Source of the DNA: Spirochaetota bacterium
GTDB taxonomy: Bacteria; Spirochaetota; Spirochaetia; Treponematales; Rectinemataceae
Length of the DNA stretch: 64,000 nucleotides
Direction: 5' to 3'
Assembly: GCA_029265255.1 (NCBI GenBank)
Contig: JAJUJQ010000005.1
Span: 109,840 to 173,839, forward strand
Shown: positions 7,685 to 15,805 of the stretch, in pieces
How the letters are laid out: each line of letters starts with the position of its first letter
Position numbering within the stretch: the first letter of the stretch is position 1
Position numbers and translations under genes: made by a program
Notes under the pieces: generated by a model
What the model saw: the letters and a program-made list of their open reading frames with translations, nothing else
The model's database searches: none
What the model was told of the DNA's origin: nothing

Positions 7685-9085
7685 TTAATAGTCAGCCTGG
7701 CGAGGTGCTCGAGGGAAGGGAATGACATCACGGATGTTGGTCATGCCGGTCACGTACAGAAGAAGCCGTTCGAAGCCGAGTCCGAAGCCGGCATGCGGTA
7801 CCGAACCGTATCTTCTTAGATCGAGGTACCAGGCATACGATTCCTTTGAGAGTCCAAGTTCGTCGAGACGTCGTTCCAACAGGTCGAGGCGCCATTCACG
7901 TTCCGATCCACCGATGATCTCTCCAAACCGGGGTACCAGCACATCCATGGCAGCGACAGTCTTTCCGTCATCATTCTGCTTCATATAGAAAGCCTTTATC
8001 TCCTTTGGGTAATCGGTCACCACGACTGGCCCCCCGGCCACCTTCTCTGTCAGGAACTTTTCGTGCTCGCTCTGCAGATCGCATCCCCAGTAAGGCTTGA
8101 ACTCGAACTCGACATCAGAAGCTTCCAGCTCTCGCACCGCATCGGTATAGGTCATGTGGGTAAAGGGGCTGCTGACCACTCTTTCAAGAGACTCCTTAAG
8201 CCCTGGCTGGATGCGCTTGTCAAAGAAGTCGATATCCTCCGCGCACTCTGTCAACGCTACGTTCACCAGGTACTGGATAAATTCTGTCGCAAGCGCAATA
8301 TTGTCCTTGAGATTGGCGAAAGCCATCTCCGGCTCGATCATCCAGAACTCAGCGAGATGTCTTGTTGTGTTCGAGTTCTCGGCGCGGAAGGTGGGGCCAA
8401 ACGTATAGACCCGCGAGAGGGCATGGCAGTATGTTTCCACATTCAGCTGCCCAGAGACGGTCAGATACGCCTTTTTCCCGAAAAAATCCTTATCGTAATC
8501 GACGGGACCGCCGGATTTAGCCAGCGCTTCCAGATCCAGGGTCGTCACCTGGAACATCGCGCCGGCACCTTCGCAATCGCTGGCAGTGATGATGGGTGTG
8601 TGGACATAGTAAAAGCCACGCTCCTGAAAAAACTGGTGAATCGCGAATGCCATGCGATTCCGCACGCGCGCTACGGCACCGAAGGTGTTCGTGCGGACCC
8701 TGAGGTGCGCGAGCTCACGAAGGAACTCGAGACTATGAGCCTTTTTTTGGAGCGGGTAGCTATCTGCGGGAGCCTCGCCTGTTATTGTTATCGAAGCTAT
8801 TTGCACTTCAGCTTTCTGCCCTTTGGCTGGTGATGGGACGAGGCGTCCTTCAATCTGGACTGAAGCCCCAGTAGAAATCTTCGCCAGATTGGCGCGTATC
8901 TGCGCGTCTTCGAGGAGGTTCGTTTCCACTACACACTGGATGTTGGAAAGACAGGAACCATCGTTTATTTCGAGGAAAGCGGCAGCCTTTGTCTCGCGCT
9001 TGGTTCGGACCCATCCTCGTACGACAACGGGATGACCATCTGGCTCGGTTTCCAGAAGCTGGCGAATTGTAGGAAGGAGTGTCAT
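7685..9085 (-). CDS. asnS: Asparaginyl-tRNA synthetase
   Basis: A class IIb synthetase of 466 residues, the same length as E. coli AsnS. The N-terminal OB-fold anticodon domain begins at VRGWVRTKRETKA. Motif 2 is FRAENSNTTRHLAEFW and motif 3 is GFGLGFERLLLYVTG. The start at 9085 is chosen because GGAG lies 6 nt upstream and homologues begin here; the reading frame stays open 18 codons further up. Having AsnRS means Asn-tRNA is charged directly, with no need for a GatCAB route for Asn. Confidence 0.96.
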   Translation of the reverse strand: MTLLPTIRQLLETEPDGHPVVVRGWVRTKRETKAAAFLEINDGSCLSNIQCVVETNLLEDAQIRANLAKISTGASVQIEGRLVPSPAKGQKAEVQIASITITGEAPADSYPLQKKAHSLEFLRELAHLRVRTNTFGAVARVRNRMAFAIHQFFQERGFYYVHTPIITASDCEGAGAMFQVTTLDLEALAKSGGPVDYDKDFFGKKAYLTVSGQLNVETYCHALSRVYTFGPTFRAENSNTTRHLAEFWMIEPEMAFANLKDNIALATEFIQYLVNVALTECAEDIDFFDKRIQPGLKESLERVVSSPFTHMTYTDAVRELEASDVEFEFKPYWGCDLQSEHEKFLTEKVAGGPVVVTDYPKEIKAFYMKQNDDGKTVAAMDVLVPRFGEIIGGSEREWRLDLLERRLDELGLSKESYAWYLDLRRYGSVPHAGFGLGFERLLLYVTGMTNIRDVIPFPRAPRQADY

Positions 9086-9145
9086 GCACGTCTCCATGAA
9101 ATGAGGGGGAACGGCTTTCCGCCATTCCCCAAATTGCATATACTT

Positions 9146-9175
9146 CTTTTAGCACGATACGGCTGTCGTGGTCAA
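9146..9175 (-). promoter_or_regulatory. Putative asnS promoter
   Basis: On the minus strand TTGACC (9175-9170) and TAAAAG (9151-9146) are 18 bp apart, about 60 nt before the chosen asnS start. This also argues against the longer upstream reading frame as the true start. Confidence 0.45.
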
Positions 9176-9228
9176 ATCCCGCAGGGGCTGCCATCTGGCT
9201 CTCTGCGTAGAAAGAGCGGAGCGAGCGC

Positions 9229-9720
9229 GTGAGGTACAGTCTTTCGACCGCCTATATACTATGGTTTCTCTCAGGATTCGGGGCTCTTGGCTTTCATCGC
9301 TTCTATCTCGGGAAGACCGGTACCGGGCTTCTGTGGCTCATCACCGGAGGGCTCGGAGGGATTGGTGGAATTTATGATCTCGTGACTCTGCCTTCTCAGG
9401 TACGTGAGGCGAATCTTGCGCATGCCGCCAGGGAAGCGCTTGGGTTTGATGCCGCGTATGAAGCGGATACCGGATTTATCCCGAGAATCAAAACAAAGGA
9501 AACGCCGGAACGTGTGATATTGAGGCATGCAAAAGCCAACAATGGTATGGTGACGGCAGGAGAAGTGGCCATCGAGGCGGATATTCCGCTTGAAGAAGCG
9601 CAGAAACAGCTCGACAGTCTCGCGAAAAAGGGCATAGCGCAGATACGCGTCCGGAGTTCCGGTGTGCTTGTGTATTTTTTCCCTGAATTTTCAAAGGAAG
9701 ATGCGGACTTCATCGATTGA
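9229..9720 (+). CDS. TM2-domain membrane protein with C-terminal winged helix
   Basis: A 163-residue protein with a GTG start and GGAG 7 nt upstream. Residues about 5-50 form a TM2 domain: two membrane helices around the FGALGFHRFYLGKTGTGLL signature. After a charged linker, residues about 93-155 (PERVILRHAKANNGMVTAGEVA and onward) look like a winged helix with a beta hairpin (AQIRVRSSGVLVYFF). A membrane-anchored DNA- or protein-binding module is a reasonable inference. Function unknown. It is divergent from asnS. Confidence 0.8.
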   Translation: MRYSLSTAYILWFLSGFGALGFHRFYLGKTGTGLLWLITGGLGGIGGIYDLVTLPSQVREANLAHAAREALGFDAAYEADTGFIPRIKTKETPERVILRHAKANNGMVTAGEVAIEADIPLEEAQKQLDSLAKKGIAQIRVRSSGVLVYFFPEFSKEDADFID

Positions 9721-9754
9721 GGATGCGCGGAGGCGCTCGTGCTCCGTGTGGTAA

Positions 9755-10744
9755 TCAAAGCCCGCGGCGGTCGATAAGCGCGATATCGCGCAGGCCCCCC
9801 GAGATATGGGGGAGGAAATCCCTTGAAGAACCTGAATTCCATGCGGCAAGGATCCTGGAACCTGCGTAGCGATAGGCTTCTAGCGCGGTAAGGATCTTAT
9901 CGCCGTCCGTGTCACCTTTCATGAAACCATTCTCGATGAGCGCTGAATCCAGCAGGTACCTGGTAAAAACTCCATGGCCTATGCTGTCCGATAATTCCTC
10001 CCATGATTCCTCGTCCCAGCCCGCTGCGGAGATCACGAGAGGGGCTGCGGAGATGCCAGAAGAACCTGAGCGAACGGCAAAATTCCTTTCAAGGAGCGTG
10101 AGTGACTGAAGAAACATCTCCAGTGCCGATTCGCGGCTCTTAAGAATAGTATTCTTCTGATAATCACCAGGCACGGCGTCCAATGATTCGCCAGCATCGA
10201 CAAATCCTCCTGAATAGCACGCATCCAGAACTACGATCTTGTTGGCGGCAGGTGCCGAATCGAGCCACTCGGCAAGTTCACTGGAGGAAATTCTCGAGTC
10301 TGGGTTCGCAGAGCTGTAATCGCTAGGGATGATGAATGCCTGCTCGGGTTCAAGCCCCCCATCTCCGTGGCCGGAGTAATAGAAGAACAAGGTGTTGGTA
10401 TCCGCTGGAACGTTTTGTATCGCGTTTTGCAGCGCACTTTTCGTTGCGAATCGATTTGTCGACTCATTGGCGGCTGCGGTGATTTTTTTTATGCGCGCCG
10501 GATTCCACCCTCCGTCAATGAGCATCTGCTCGACCGAATCGGCATCAGAAACACAATATTGAAGATCGTTGCTGAGGTATATGTAATCATTGATCCCCAC
10601 GATTATGGCGTATCTCTTTTCACTAAATATCATTGTGTCCGTTTGGAAAAACTGGCATCCAGCCAGCAGAAGTACAAGAAGCATGCTTGCGCTCAGAAAT
10701 CGCGCGCGGCGTCCCGGAACGGAAGGCCTATGCTCAGAATACAT
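9755..10744 (-). CDS. Lipoprotein caspase-family protease (peptidase C14, orthocaspase)
   Basis: A 329-residue caspase-fold protein. The His/Cys dyad is intact: H126 in YYSGHGDGG and C176 in VVLDACYSGGF. The fold starts at RYAIIVGINDY. The N-terminus has a basic stretch, a hydrophobic core and lipobox LLAGC with C30, so it should be lipid-anchored outside the cytoplasm. No other domain is attached. AGGAG lies 6 nt before the start. The gene overlaps the upstream outer-membrane protein gene by 11 nt, so the two are translationally coupled. Family members prefer Arg/Lys; the substrate here is unknown. Confidence 0.88.
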   Translation of the reverse strand: MYSEHRPSVPGRRARFLSASMLLVLLLAGCQFFQTDTMIFSEKRYAIIVGINDYIYLSNDLQYCVSDADSVEQMLIDGGWNPARIKKITAAANESTNRFATKSALQNAIQNVPADTNTLFFYYSGHGDGGLEPEQAFIIPSDYSSANPDSRISSSELAEWLDSAPAANKIVVLDACYSGGFVDAGESLDAVPGDYQKNTILKSRESALEMFLQSLTLLERNFAVRSGSSGISAAPLVISAAGWDEESWEELSDSIGHGVFTRYLLDSALIENGFMKGDTDGDKILTALEAYRYAGSRILAAWNSGSSRDFLPHISGGLRDIALIDRRGL

Positions 10745-11363
10745 ATCGCACTCCTATGCCGAACCCGGCGAGCACACTCGTACCATCCGCTCGCGCGCAG
10801 TACTCGATGGGCAGTTCCATAGTTAAGGATATATGTTCCTGCATGTCAATTTCCCATGTCAGACGCGCCCACGCTCCCCAGTACGCCGAATACAGCGAGG
10901 TTCCGGTAGAATTGGAAAAACTGACTGAGGGACCCGCCGAGATCATCGTTCGGTGTACCGGCCTCTTCAGCAAAGCCTTGCAAGCGAACCCAATGCCCAT
11001 AAAAGGACCCATCGACAAGGCGTTCCACGCGCGGTACCGCGAGCCATCAGCAAGCCATGAGGAAGCTTGAATATCCGCATATTGCAGAGAAAAACCAGCA
11101 GACCACAGCCTTTGAATGACTGGAAATGAGGTCTGAATGCTCCGCTTTCGGTTTTCCGAGCTCCATCGGTAGTCGAAGCCGATGGCGTAGCCGGTATGAG
11201 AGCCTGATTCGAACCCATCAATCCAGGTGACCGCCCTCAGAGGGAAAAAAGCCGCGCGTACGGAAGAGTCCGCGCGTGCCTCGGCCAGGGGACTCAGAAG
11301 TAGGATAGACAATAGAAGTATGAAACGTCGTATCCTCTTGGCCTTGCCTGAAACCAGCTGCAT
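10734..11363 (-). CDS. Probable outer-membrane beta-barrel protein, partner of the caspase
   Basis: A 209-residue protein with a signal peptide (cleavage near AEARA-DS) and alternating hydrophobic/aromatic beta strands. It ends in VRYVF, the C-terminal Phe signature recognised by BamA. No specific family is recognised. It precedes the caspase with an 11-nt overlap. No Shine-Dalgarno is visible; promoter-like boxes lie 4 or 11 nt from the ATG, so the mRNA may be leaderless or nearly so. Confidence 0.7.
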   Translation of the reverse strand: MQLVSGKAKRIRRFILLLSILLLSPLAEARADSSVRAAFFPLRAVTWIDGFESGSHTGYAIGFDYRWSSENRKRSIQTSFPVIQRLWSAGFSLQYADIQASSWLADGSRYRAWNALSMGPFMGIGFACKALLKRPVHRTMISAGPSVSFSNSTGTSLYSAYWGAWARLTWEIDMQEHISLTMELPIEYCARADGTSVLAGFGIGVRYVF

Positions 11364-11367
11364 AATT

Positions 11368-11397
11368 ATTGTAGAATATATCTTCTTCTCAGCACAA
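11368..11397 (-). promoter_or_regulatory. Putative promoter of the outer-membrane protein/caspase operon
   Basis: On the minus strand TTGTGC (11397-11392) and TACAAT (11373-11368) are 18 bp apart. An alternative is ATGACT (11403-11398) with TATATT (11380-11375), spacing 17. Either puts the start site within a few bases of the ATG at 11363. Confidence 0.4.
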
Positions 11398-11420
11398 AGT
11401 CATTACAGGCGGTATGTGAT

Positions 11421-11786
11421 ATGAGCAAACACGGGATAAGGCTGCACGTACTCATCATGGTCGCACTGCTCATGGCTGCATGCGCACCTCGCATTCGTCT
11501 GCCTGAAGATCCCGGCGTTGGCAGCGCTGCCCGTTATCTTGTTGTTCGCGTTCCCTATTGCCCACTCAAAGCCGAGCCCGACGCAGCATCCGCGGACAGA
11601 GGACTTTTGCGGCGGGGTGAAGTACGAAAAATCATCGAGAGCAGATTTGGTGTTCATGAGAACGAAGCCAGAGCACTATGGTTCCGCATTGAAGAACATG
11701 GTATCGCTGGCTGGATTCCCATATCCGAAGTAGAAGTGTATCAAACACTCCGTCAGGCACTGGCCGCGGCAGGCAGGATGCAATGA
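11421..11786 (+). CDS. SH3-like lipoprotein
   Basis: A 121-residue protein with lipobox LMAAC (C21), so a lipoprotein. Residues about 38-105 resemble a bacterial SH3 domain (YLVVRVPYCPLKAEPDAAS, then WFRIEEHGIAGWIPISEVE), a module that often binds peptidoglycan or peptides. It overlaps the DUF445 gene by 4 nt (ATGA). Domain assignment is by pattern only; function unknown. Confidence 0.7.
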   Translation: MSKHGIRLHVLIMVALLMAACAPRIRLPEDPGVGSAARYLVVRVPYCPLKAEPDAASADRGLLRRGEVRKIIESRFGVHENEARALWFRIEEHGIAGWIPISEVEVYQTLRQALAAAGRMQ

Positions 11787-13318
11787 ACATGGAATTCTTC
11801 AGAATATGGGTTCTGCCGCCACTGGCAGGAGCGATCATTGGATATTTCACCAACTGGCTTGCGATAAAGATGCTGTTTCGGCCTTATCGGGAAATCCGCC
11901 TAGCAGGGATCAAGCTTCCCTTCACTCCGGGTATTCTTCCGCGGGAACGCGCCCGACTCGCCCAGAGTCTTGGGGATACTGTCGCAAAGGAACTTCTCAC
12001 TCCGGAAGTCATATCAAGCCGATTCCGTTCGCCGCAGGTTCAGGGGACTGCATCAACGGCTGCTGAAACAGCGCTGCGCGGCTTTCTTGAGATGGATGCC
12101 GCATGTCTTTTTCCTGGCGACCTGGAGGACGGCAACGCCCCGCAGGGGGTGGTGGGGCAGAACGGACAAGTCCTTGATTCGGTGAGATTTCTTGCTTCCT
12201 CACCTGAATTCCAGTCTGCTGTCCGCAGCCTCATCGACGAGCTCGCGGCGAGAATCGGGGATCTCAAGTTGCGGGAAATCCTCTCCAGTGACCAGTTCGT
12301 ATCGGTTCTGCGACGCGCAGTCCTAGCAATTTCAGAAAGTGCTGGCAGTATGCGTCATACGCTAGCGCTTCTGGTTCACTTGCCGCCAGATGCGGTCGTG
12401 CGGGTTCTATCGGACCATATTGTGCCGCCAGCCTATCGTGTCGCGCTTCCAGCATTGAAGGCCTTCCTCCGAGGGCAGGAATTCCGACGAAGACTCGAGT
12501 TGGAAGGCCTTGCCCTCGTTCGGCGCGCGCTGGAACGTCTGGGGCCCGTGCAGCGACTTTTCGTATCGCTTGCGGGATACGAGGTGAAAATAGCCCAGTC
12601 CATGCCCGAAACCATCGAGGATCTCATCGATACCATCGAAGCCCTTCTTGAGGATCCGGACATACCTGGCAAGCTGGCGCAAGCGCTGTGTGGAGTCGTC
12701 ATTGAGCAGCGTGCCGTTCTGCTCAGTCGCGTGGACCTAAAACCCGAAACCACGGGCTCTTCAGATAGGCGGCCAATCTATAAAGAAATAGCGGAAGCCT
12801 TCGATGATTCGAATGAGGAGTTTTCCAGGCGGGCTGCCGAAATCTATGATCGTATCGCCGAGTACCGTCTCTCAGAGCTTATCGAGAGTGGTTTCGAACC
12901 TGGCCTTTTGTCATCCGCGGTGATATCTGCAGCAACACGAGTGATTCAGGAGTCACCACGGGCTAAAAGCTCTCAGGGAAGCAGGTCACTGGGCACGCTC
13001 ATACGAGAAGTCTTGCGCGATGCGGCTCACGGTAAAACAATCGCTCGTTTCCTCGGAATCAATGACGAAAGCCTCAGTCGCATCGCGGCGACGCTCTCCA
13101 GCAGACTTCTCGATGTAGTTGCTGGGCGCATGCCGGATATCGTTGAAGCGCTCGATATCCGGAGCATGGTCGCCGAACGGATCGACAGCCTCGATATGGC
13201 CGAGGTAGAGCGGCTCGTGCTGCAAGTCGCCCAAAAGGAACTCGCCTGGATTACCTGGCTTGGCGGGCTGCTAGGCGCTATAATCGGGTTGGTGCAGAGC
13301 CTCGTTTCCCTGATTTGA
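11783..13318 (+). CDS. DUF445 family membrane protein
   Basis: A 511-residue protein. The N-terminal hydrophobic segment continues into GYFTNWLAIKMLFRP, followed by a PFTPGILPRER element, which are DUF445 (YheB/UPF0754) signatures. The long middle is helical with charged repeats, and the C-terminus ends in a second hydrophobic segment (ITWLGGLLGAIIGLVQSLVSLI). Both ends are therefore probably in the inner membrane with a large helical domain between. The biochemical role of the family is not established. It is coupled to the SH3-like lipoprotein by an ATGA overlap. Confidence 0.85.
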   Translation: MNMEFFRIWVLPPLAGAIIGYFTNWLAIKMLFRPYREIRLAGIKLPFTPGILPRERARLAQSLGDTVAKELLTPEVISSRFRSPQVQGTASTAAETALRGFLEMDAACLFPGDLEDGNAPQGVVGQNGQVLDSVRFLASSPEFQSAVRSLIDELAARIGDLKLREILSSDQFVSVLRRAVLAISESAGSMRHTLALLVHLPPDAVVRVLSDHIVPPAYRVALPALKAFLRGQEFRRRLELEGLALVRRALERLGPVQRLFVSLAGYEVKIAQSMPETIEDLIDTIEALLEDPDIPGKLAQALCGVVIEQRAVLLSRVDLKPETTGSSDRRPIYKEIAEAFDDSNEEFSRRAAEIYDRIAEYRLSELIESGFEPGLLSSAVISAATRVIQESPRAKSSQGSRSLGTLIREVLRDAAHGKTIARFLGINDESLSRIAATLSSRLLDVVAGRMPDIVEALDIRSMVAERIDSLDMAEVERLVLQVAQKELAWITWLGGLLGAIIGLVQSLVSLI

Positions 13319-13334
13319 GCTGTTTCGTCACGTG

Positions 13335-14729
13335 CTATGCACGAGGGTGCGCTTCCTCTGCGTGTGCCATTTCTTGGAACACACGAAGAAATTCCGCACA
13401 CAGATAAAAGGAACCGGTGACCAACAAAGATCCCTTTAGTTCGCGCGTTTGACGCAGTGCTGTCTCACAGGCTACGGCCGTATCCTCGATCAGCGGTACG
13501 TCTGGTGCGTGTGGAAGGAAACTTTCGCGGACCGAGGCAGGATCGCTTTGCTTAAAGGTACCCGGCTTCGTGATGACAATCACATCGAAATGACACGCGA
13601 GCAAATTTGCCATTTCCTTGTGATGCTTATCCTTGGCGCAACCGAACAGCAGTAGCCGGGGACCGGCAGCCAGCGCGAGGAACGTGTTCAGTGTATGTTC
13701 GATCGAAGAGGGAGTGTGGGCTCCGTCCATCACGATAAAAGGTTCGGTGGAAAGCACTTGGAAACGGGCAAGCATCTGTGCGGAGGAGAAACCTTCTACG
13801 AGCATTGTTCCGGATATTTCAACGGGCATTAGAGAAAGCGCCAGAGCGGCGACAGCCATGTTTTCTGCATACATTGCTCCAATCAAGGGTACCTGCACCC
13901 GCAAACCTTCCGTGCCGAGCAAGCGCGCAAGGCGAGGTGGAGAGGCTTTGGTCGGAATGAGCGTGCATCGGGTTCCGCTTCTGTCTACGGAAATATCACG
14001 AATCTCAATGCTTTTTCCCAGAGGACCCACAACATGACAGGGAGACCCCAACTCCTCAGCGCGGCGGCGAATGACCTCAAGAGCGTCTGGGTCCCGTTGC
14101 AGAGCGCAGACTGGAACTCCTGGTTTGATGATACCTGCCTTTTCCCCTGCGATCTGTGGAATGGTCGTTCCGAGGTATTGCGTATGTTCCAGTTCGATAG
14201 GAGTGATAACGCATACATCCGGTGCAACAATGTTGGTTGAATCGAGCCTGCCTCCAAGTCCTACTTCCACCACTTGAGCCTTCAGGCGTGCTGCCCGGAA
14301 GGCGCAGAATGCAATGAGAGTGGTGAGCTCAAAATAGGTGGGGAGTTCTCCGCCAGGACAAGCGTCTGCGGTCAATCCGCACGCAAGCTGATACACCTCA
14401 TCACCAGCCGCGCACAGAATGTCATCAGGCATATCATTGCCGGCAAGAGAAATGCGTTCCTTCCAGGACAGGATGTGAGGTGAAGTGTAAAGGCCTGTGG
14501 GAAGTCCCGCGCTGGCGAGCACGCGCGCGATCATCGTCGAAACCGATCCTTTGCCCTTAGAGCCGGCAACATGAGCGGTAAGCCTTCCGAAATGGGGATT
14601 ACCGAGCGCTTCAGCCATCCAGCGCATGCGATCGAGCTTGAATTCTGTCGCCTGTCCCTTTTCTACGTTTGTAAATTGAAGAACCCATTGGTAGAGCTCT
14701 TCGACGGATCTGAAAATCGAATGGTTCAC
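13335..14729 (-). CDS. folC: Folylpolyglutamate/dihydrofolate synthase
   Basis: A Mur-ligase-like ATP enzyme that adds glutamate to folates; 464 residues from the GTG at 14729. The P-loop is HVAGSKGKGSVST, followed by LYTSPHIL and the central VVEVGLGGRLDSTN motif; MDGAHTPSS marks the C-terminal domain. The frame stays open to a TTG at 14837, but GTG 14729 matches where homologues start. That GTG has no Shine-Dalgarno but a promoter-like pair ending exactly 6 nt before it, so a leaderless start is likely. Confidence 0.88.
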   Translation of the reverse strand: MNHSIFRSVEELYQWVLQFTNVEKGQATEFKLDRMRWMAEALGNPHFGRLTAHVAGSKGKGSVSTMIARVLASAGLPTGLYTSPHILSWKERISLAGNDMPDDILCAAGDEVYQLACGLTADACPGGELPTYFELTTLIAFCAFRAARLKAQVVEVGLGGRLDSTNIVAPDVCVITPIELEHTQYLGTTIPQIAGEKAGIIKPGVPVCALQRDPDALEVIRRRAEELGSPCHVVGPLGKSIEIRDISVDRSGTRCTLIPTKASPPRLARLLGTEGLRVQVPLIGAMYAENMAVAALALSLMPVEISGTMLVEGFSSAQMLARFQVLSTEPFIVMDGAHTPSSIEHTLNTFLALAAGPRLLLFGCAKDKHHKEMANLLACHFDVIVITKPGTFKQSDPASVRESFLPHAPDVPLIEDTAVACETALRQTRELKGSLLVTGSFYLCAEFLRVFQEMAHAEEAHPRA

Positions 14730-14735
14730 ATGTGC

Positions 14736-14764
14736 AGGATGTCGAAGGCATGTCTTGTGGTCAA
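14736..14764 (-). promoter_or_regulatory. Putative folC promoter, leaderless arrangement
   Basis: On the minus strand TTGACC (14764-14759), 17 bp, CATCCT (14741-14736), then 6 nt to GTG 14729. The -10 box is a poor match (3 of 6); spacing and the strong -35 carry the call. Confidence 0.4.
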
Positions 14765-14863
14765 GTAGACCCGATGACCTGCCGATACCTAATATCGAGG
14801 TTGCCCGTGAAAATATTCCAGGTGCCGCGTGCTTCAACTGTCCGGCATGGCTCTCCTTCCACC

Positions 14864-15805
14864 ATGAGAAGGCGTAAGCCTGCCCAAATAATCGAAGAAT
14901 CTGAAATCAGAACACCACCACGTCATCTGCATGACAAGCATGTGATTATCATTGTCGAATCGGAAGGCGCGGTCTTCGATGTCCATCGCCGCTGGCATGA
15001 GGCAGCCTATCTTCCAGCGTTCATTGGCTGTTTTGGAGGAATGGCGGAGCCTGCGCTTTGTGGTGAAGTCTGGCGTTATGTCGCGCTCGAGACGTGCCTT
15101 CGAGGTGAGCCGCCCATGGTCATTTTGCTTGCTGCGTTGCGGGTCCTGAATTGCCTTTCTCCTTCCGTCCAGCGCACGGTGGTTGTCAAGGCGCTTGAGA
15201 AATACGCGGCATCGGAAACAAGTACCGATGACCTATTCCGGCTTGAAGAAAAAAATCCCGCCGAAATGATGGCAATCGATTGGTTTTCAATGGCGGAAGG
15301 GCTTATCCAGGATTCCGGGAGAGTGCCGTATTTCTTTACCGCTGAAGAATTTTTGAGAAATGCCGCGTATATAGCGCCCAATTCGAGGATACTTGTGTAC
15401 AGTTCGCTCCTGGAACAGACCGCCATGCGTTTGTGGCAGGTAGCAGGTCTTGATCAATGCTTCTTTAGGATTGCAGGTCGAGAACGCGGAAGTCCGAGTA
15501 ATTACCTTCGAGCCGCGCTGGCCGCGGGATTCGAGCGCTCAAGCATTGTGACGGTAGGGTCATCAGCCATGATGTTCAAGGCTGCTCAGCTCGCAGGCAT
15601 ACGCTTTTTCCCCATCGTGCCCGGACAGGAAGAAGAAAGCTGGAAAATATTCGCGGAGGAATGGTTTCCTGCCTATCTGAGAGGCGATGGCTGGAAGGTG
15701 GACAGCGGTGCAGAACGGTTCTATGAAATTGCCTGCAGAGAATTCAGCGTGAAAGAGGCAGCGGAAGAAGTGGGCCGCAGGGTCATGACTTCTTCAGCTC
15801 ATTGA
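14864..15805 (+). CDS. HAD-superfamily protein with lost catalytic motifs (probable pseudoenzyme)
   Basis: A 313-residue protein that follows the layout of a HAD hydrolase subfamily, but the catalytic residues are changed. Motif I (DxDG) reads ESEG, with both Asp changed to Glu (E32, E34). The motif III Lys is not visible. Motif IV (normally GDAPGD) reads GSSAMMF. The surrounding KAA..AGIRFFPIVPGQEEESW pattern is kept, so the fold is probably intact. The start is uncertain: ATG 14864 or a GTG at 14807 with GAGG upstream. It overlaps rarA convergently by 23 nt. Confidence 0.65.
   Translation: MRRRKPAQIIEESEIRTPPRHLHDKHVIIIVESEGAVFDVHRRWHEAAYLPAFIGCFGGMAEPALCGEVWRYVALETCLRGEPPMVILLAALRVLNCLSPSVQRTVVVKALEKYAASETSTDDLFRLEEKNPAEMMAIDWFSMAEGLIQDSGRVPYFFTAEEFLRNAAYIAPNSRILVYSSLLEQTAMRLWQVAGLDQCFFRIAGRERGSPSNYLRAALAAGFERSSIVTVGSSAMMFKAAQLAGIRFFPIVPGQEEESWKIFAEEWFPAYLRGDGWKVDSGAERFYEIACREFSVKEAAEEVGRRVMTSSAH

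Noticed and set aside
8063..8833. A 256-codon open frame on the plus strand
   Set aside because: It is antisense to asnS motifs that are clearly coding on the minus strand; no start signal.
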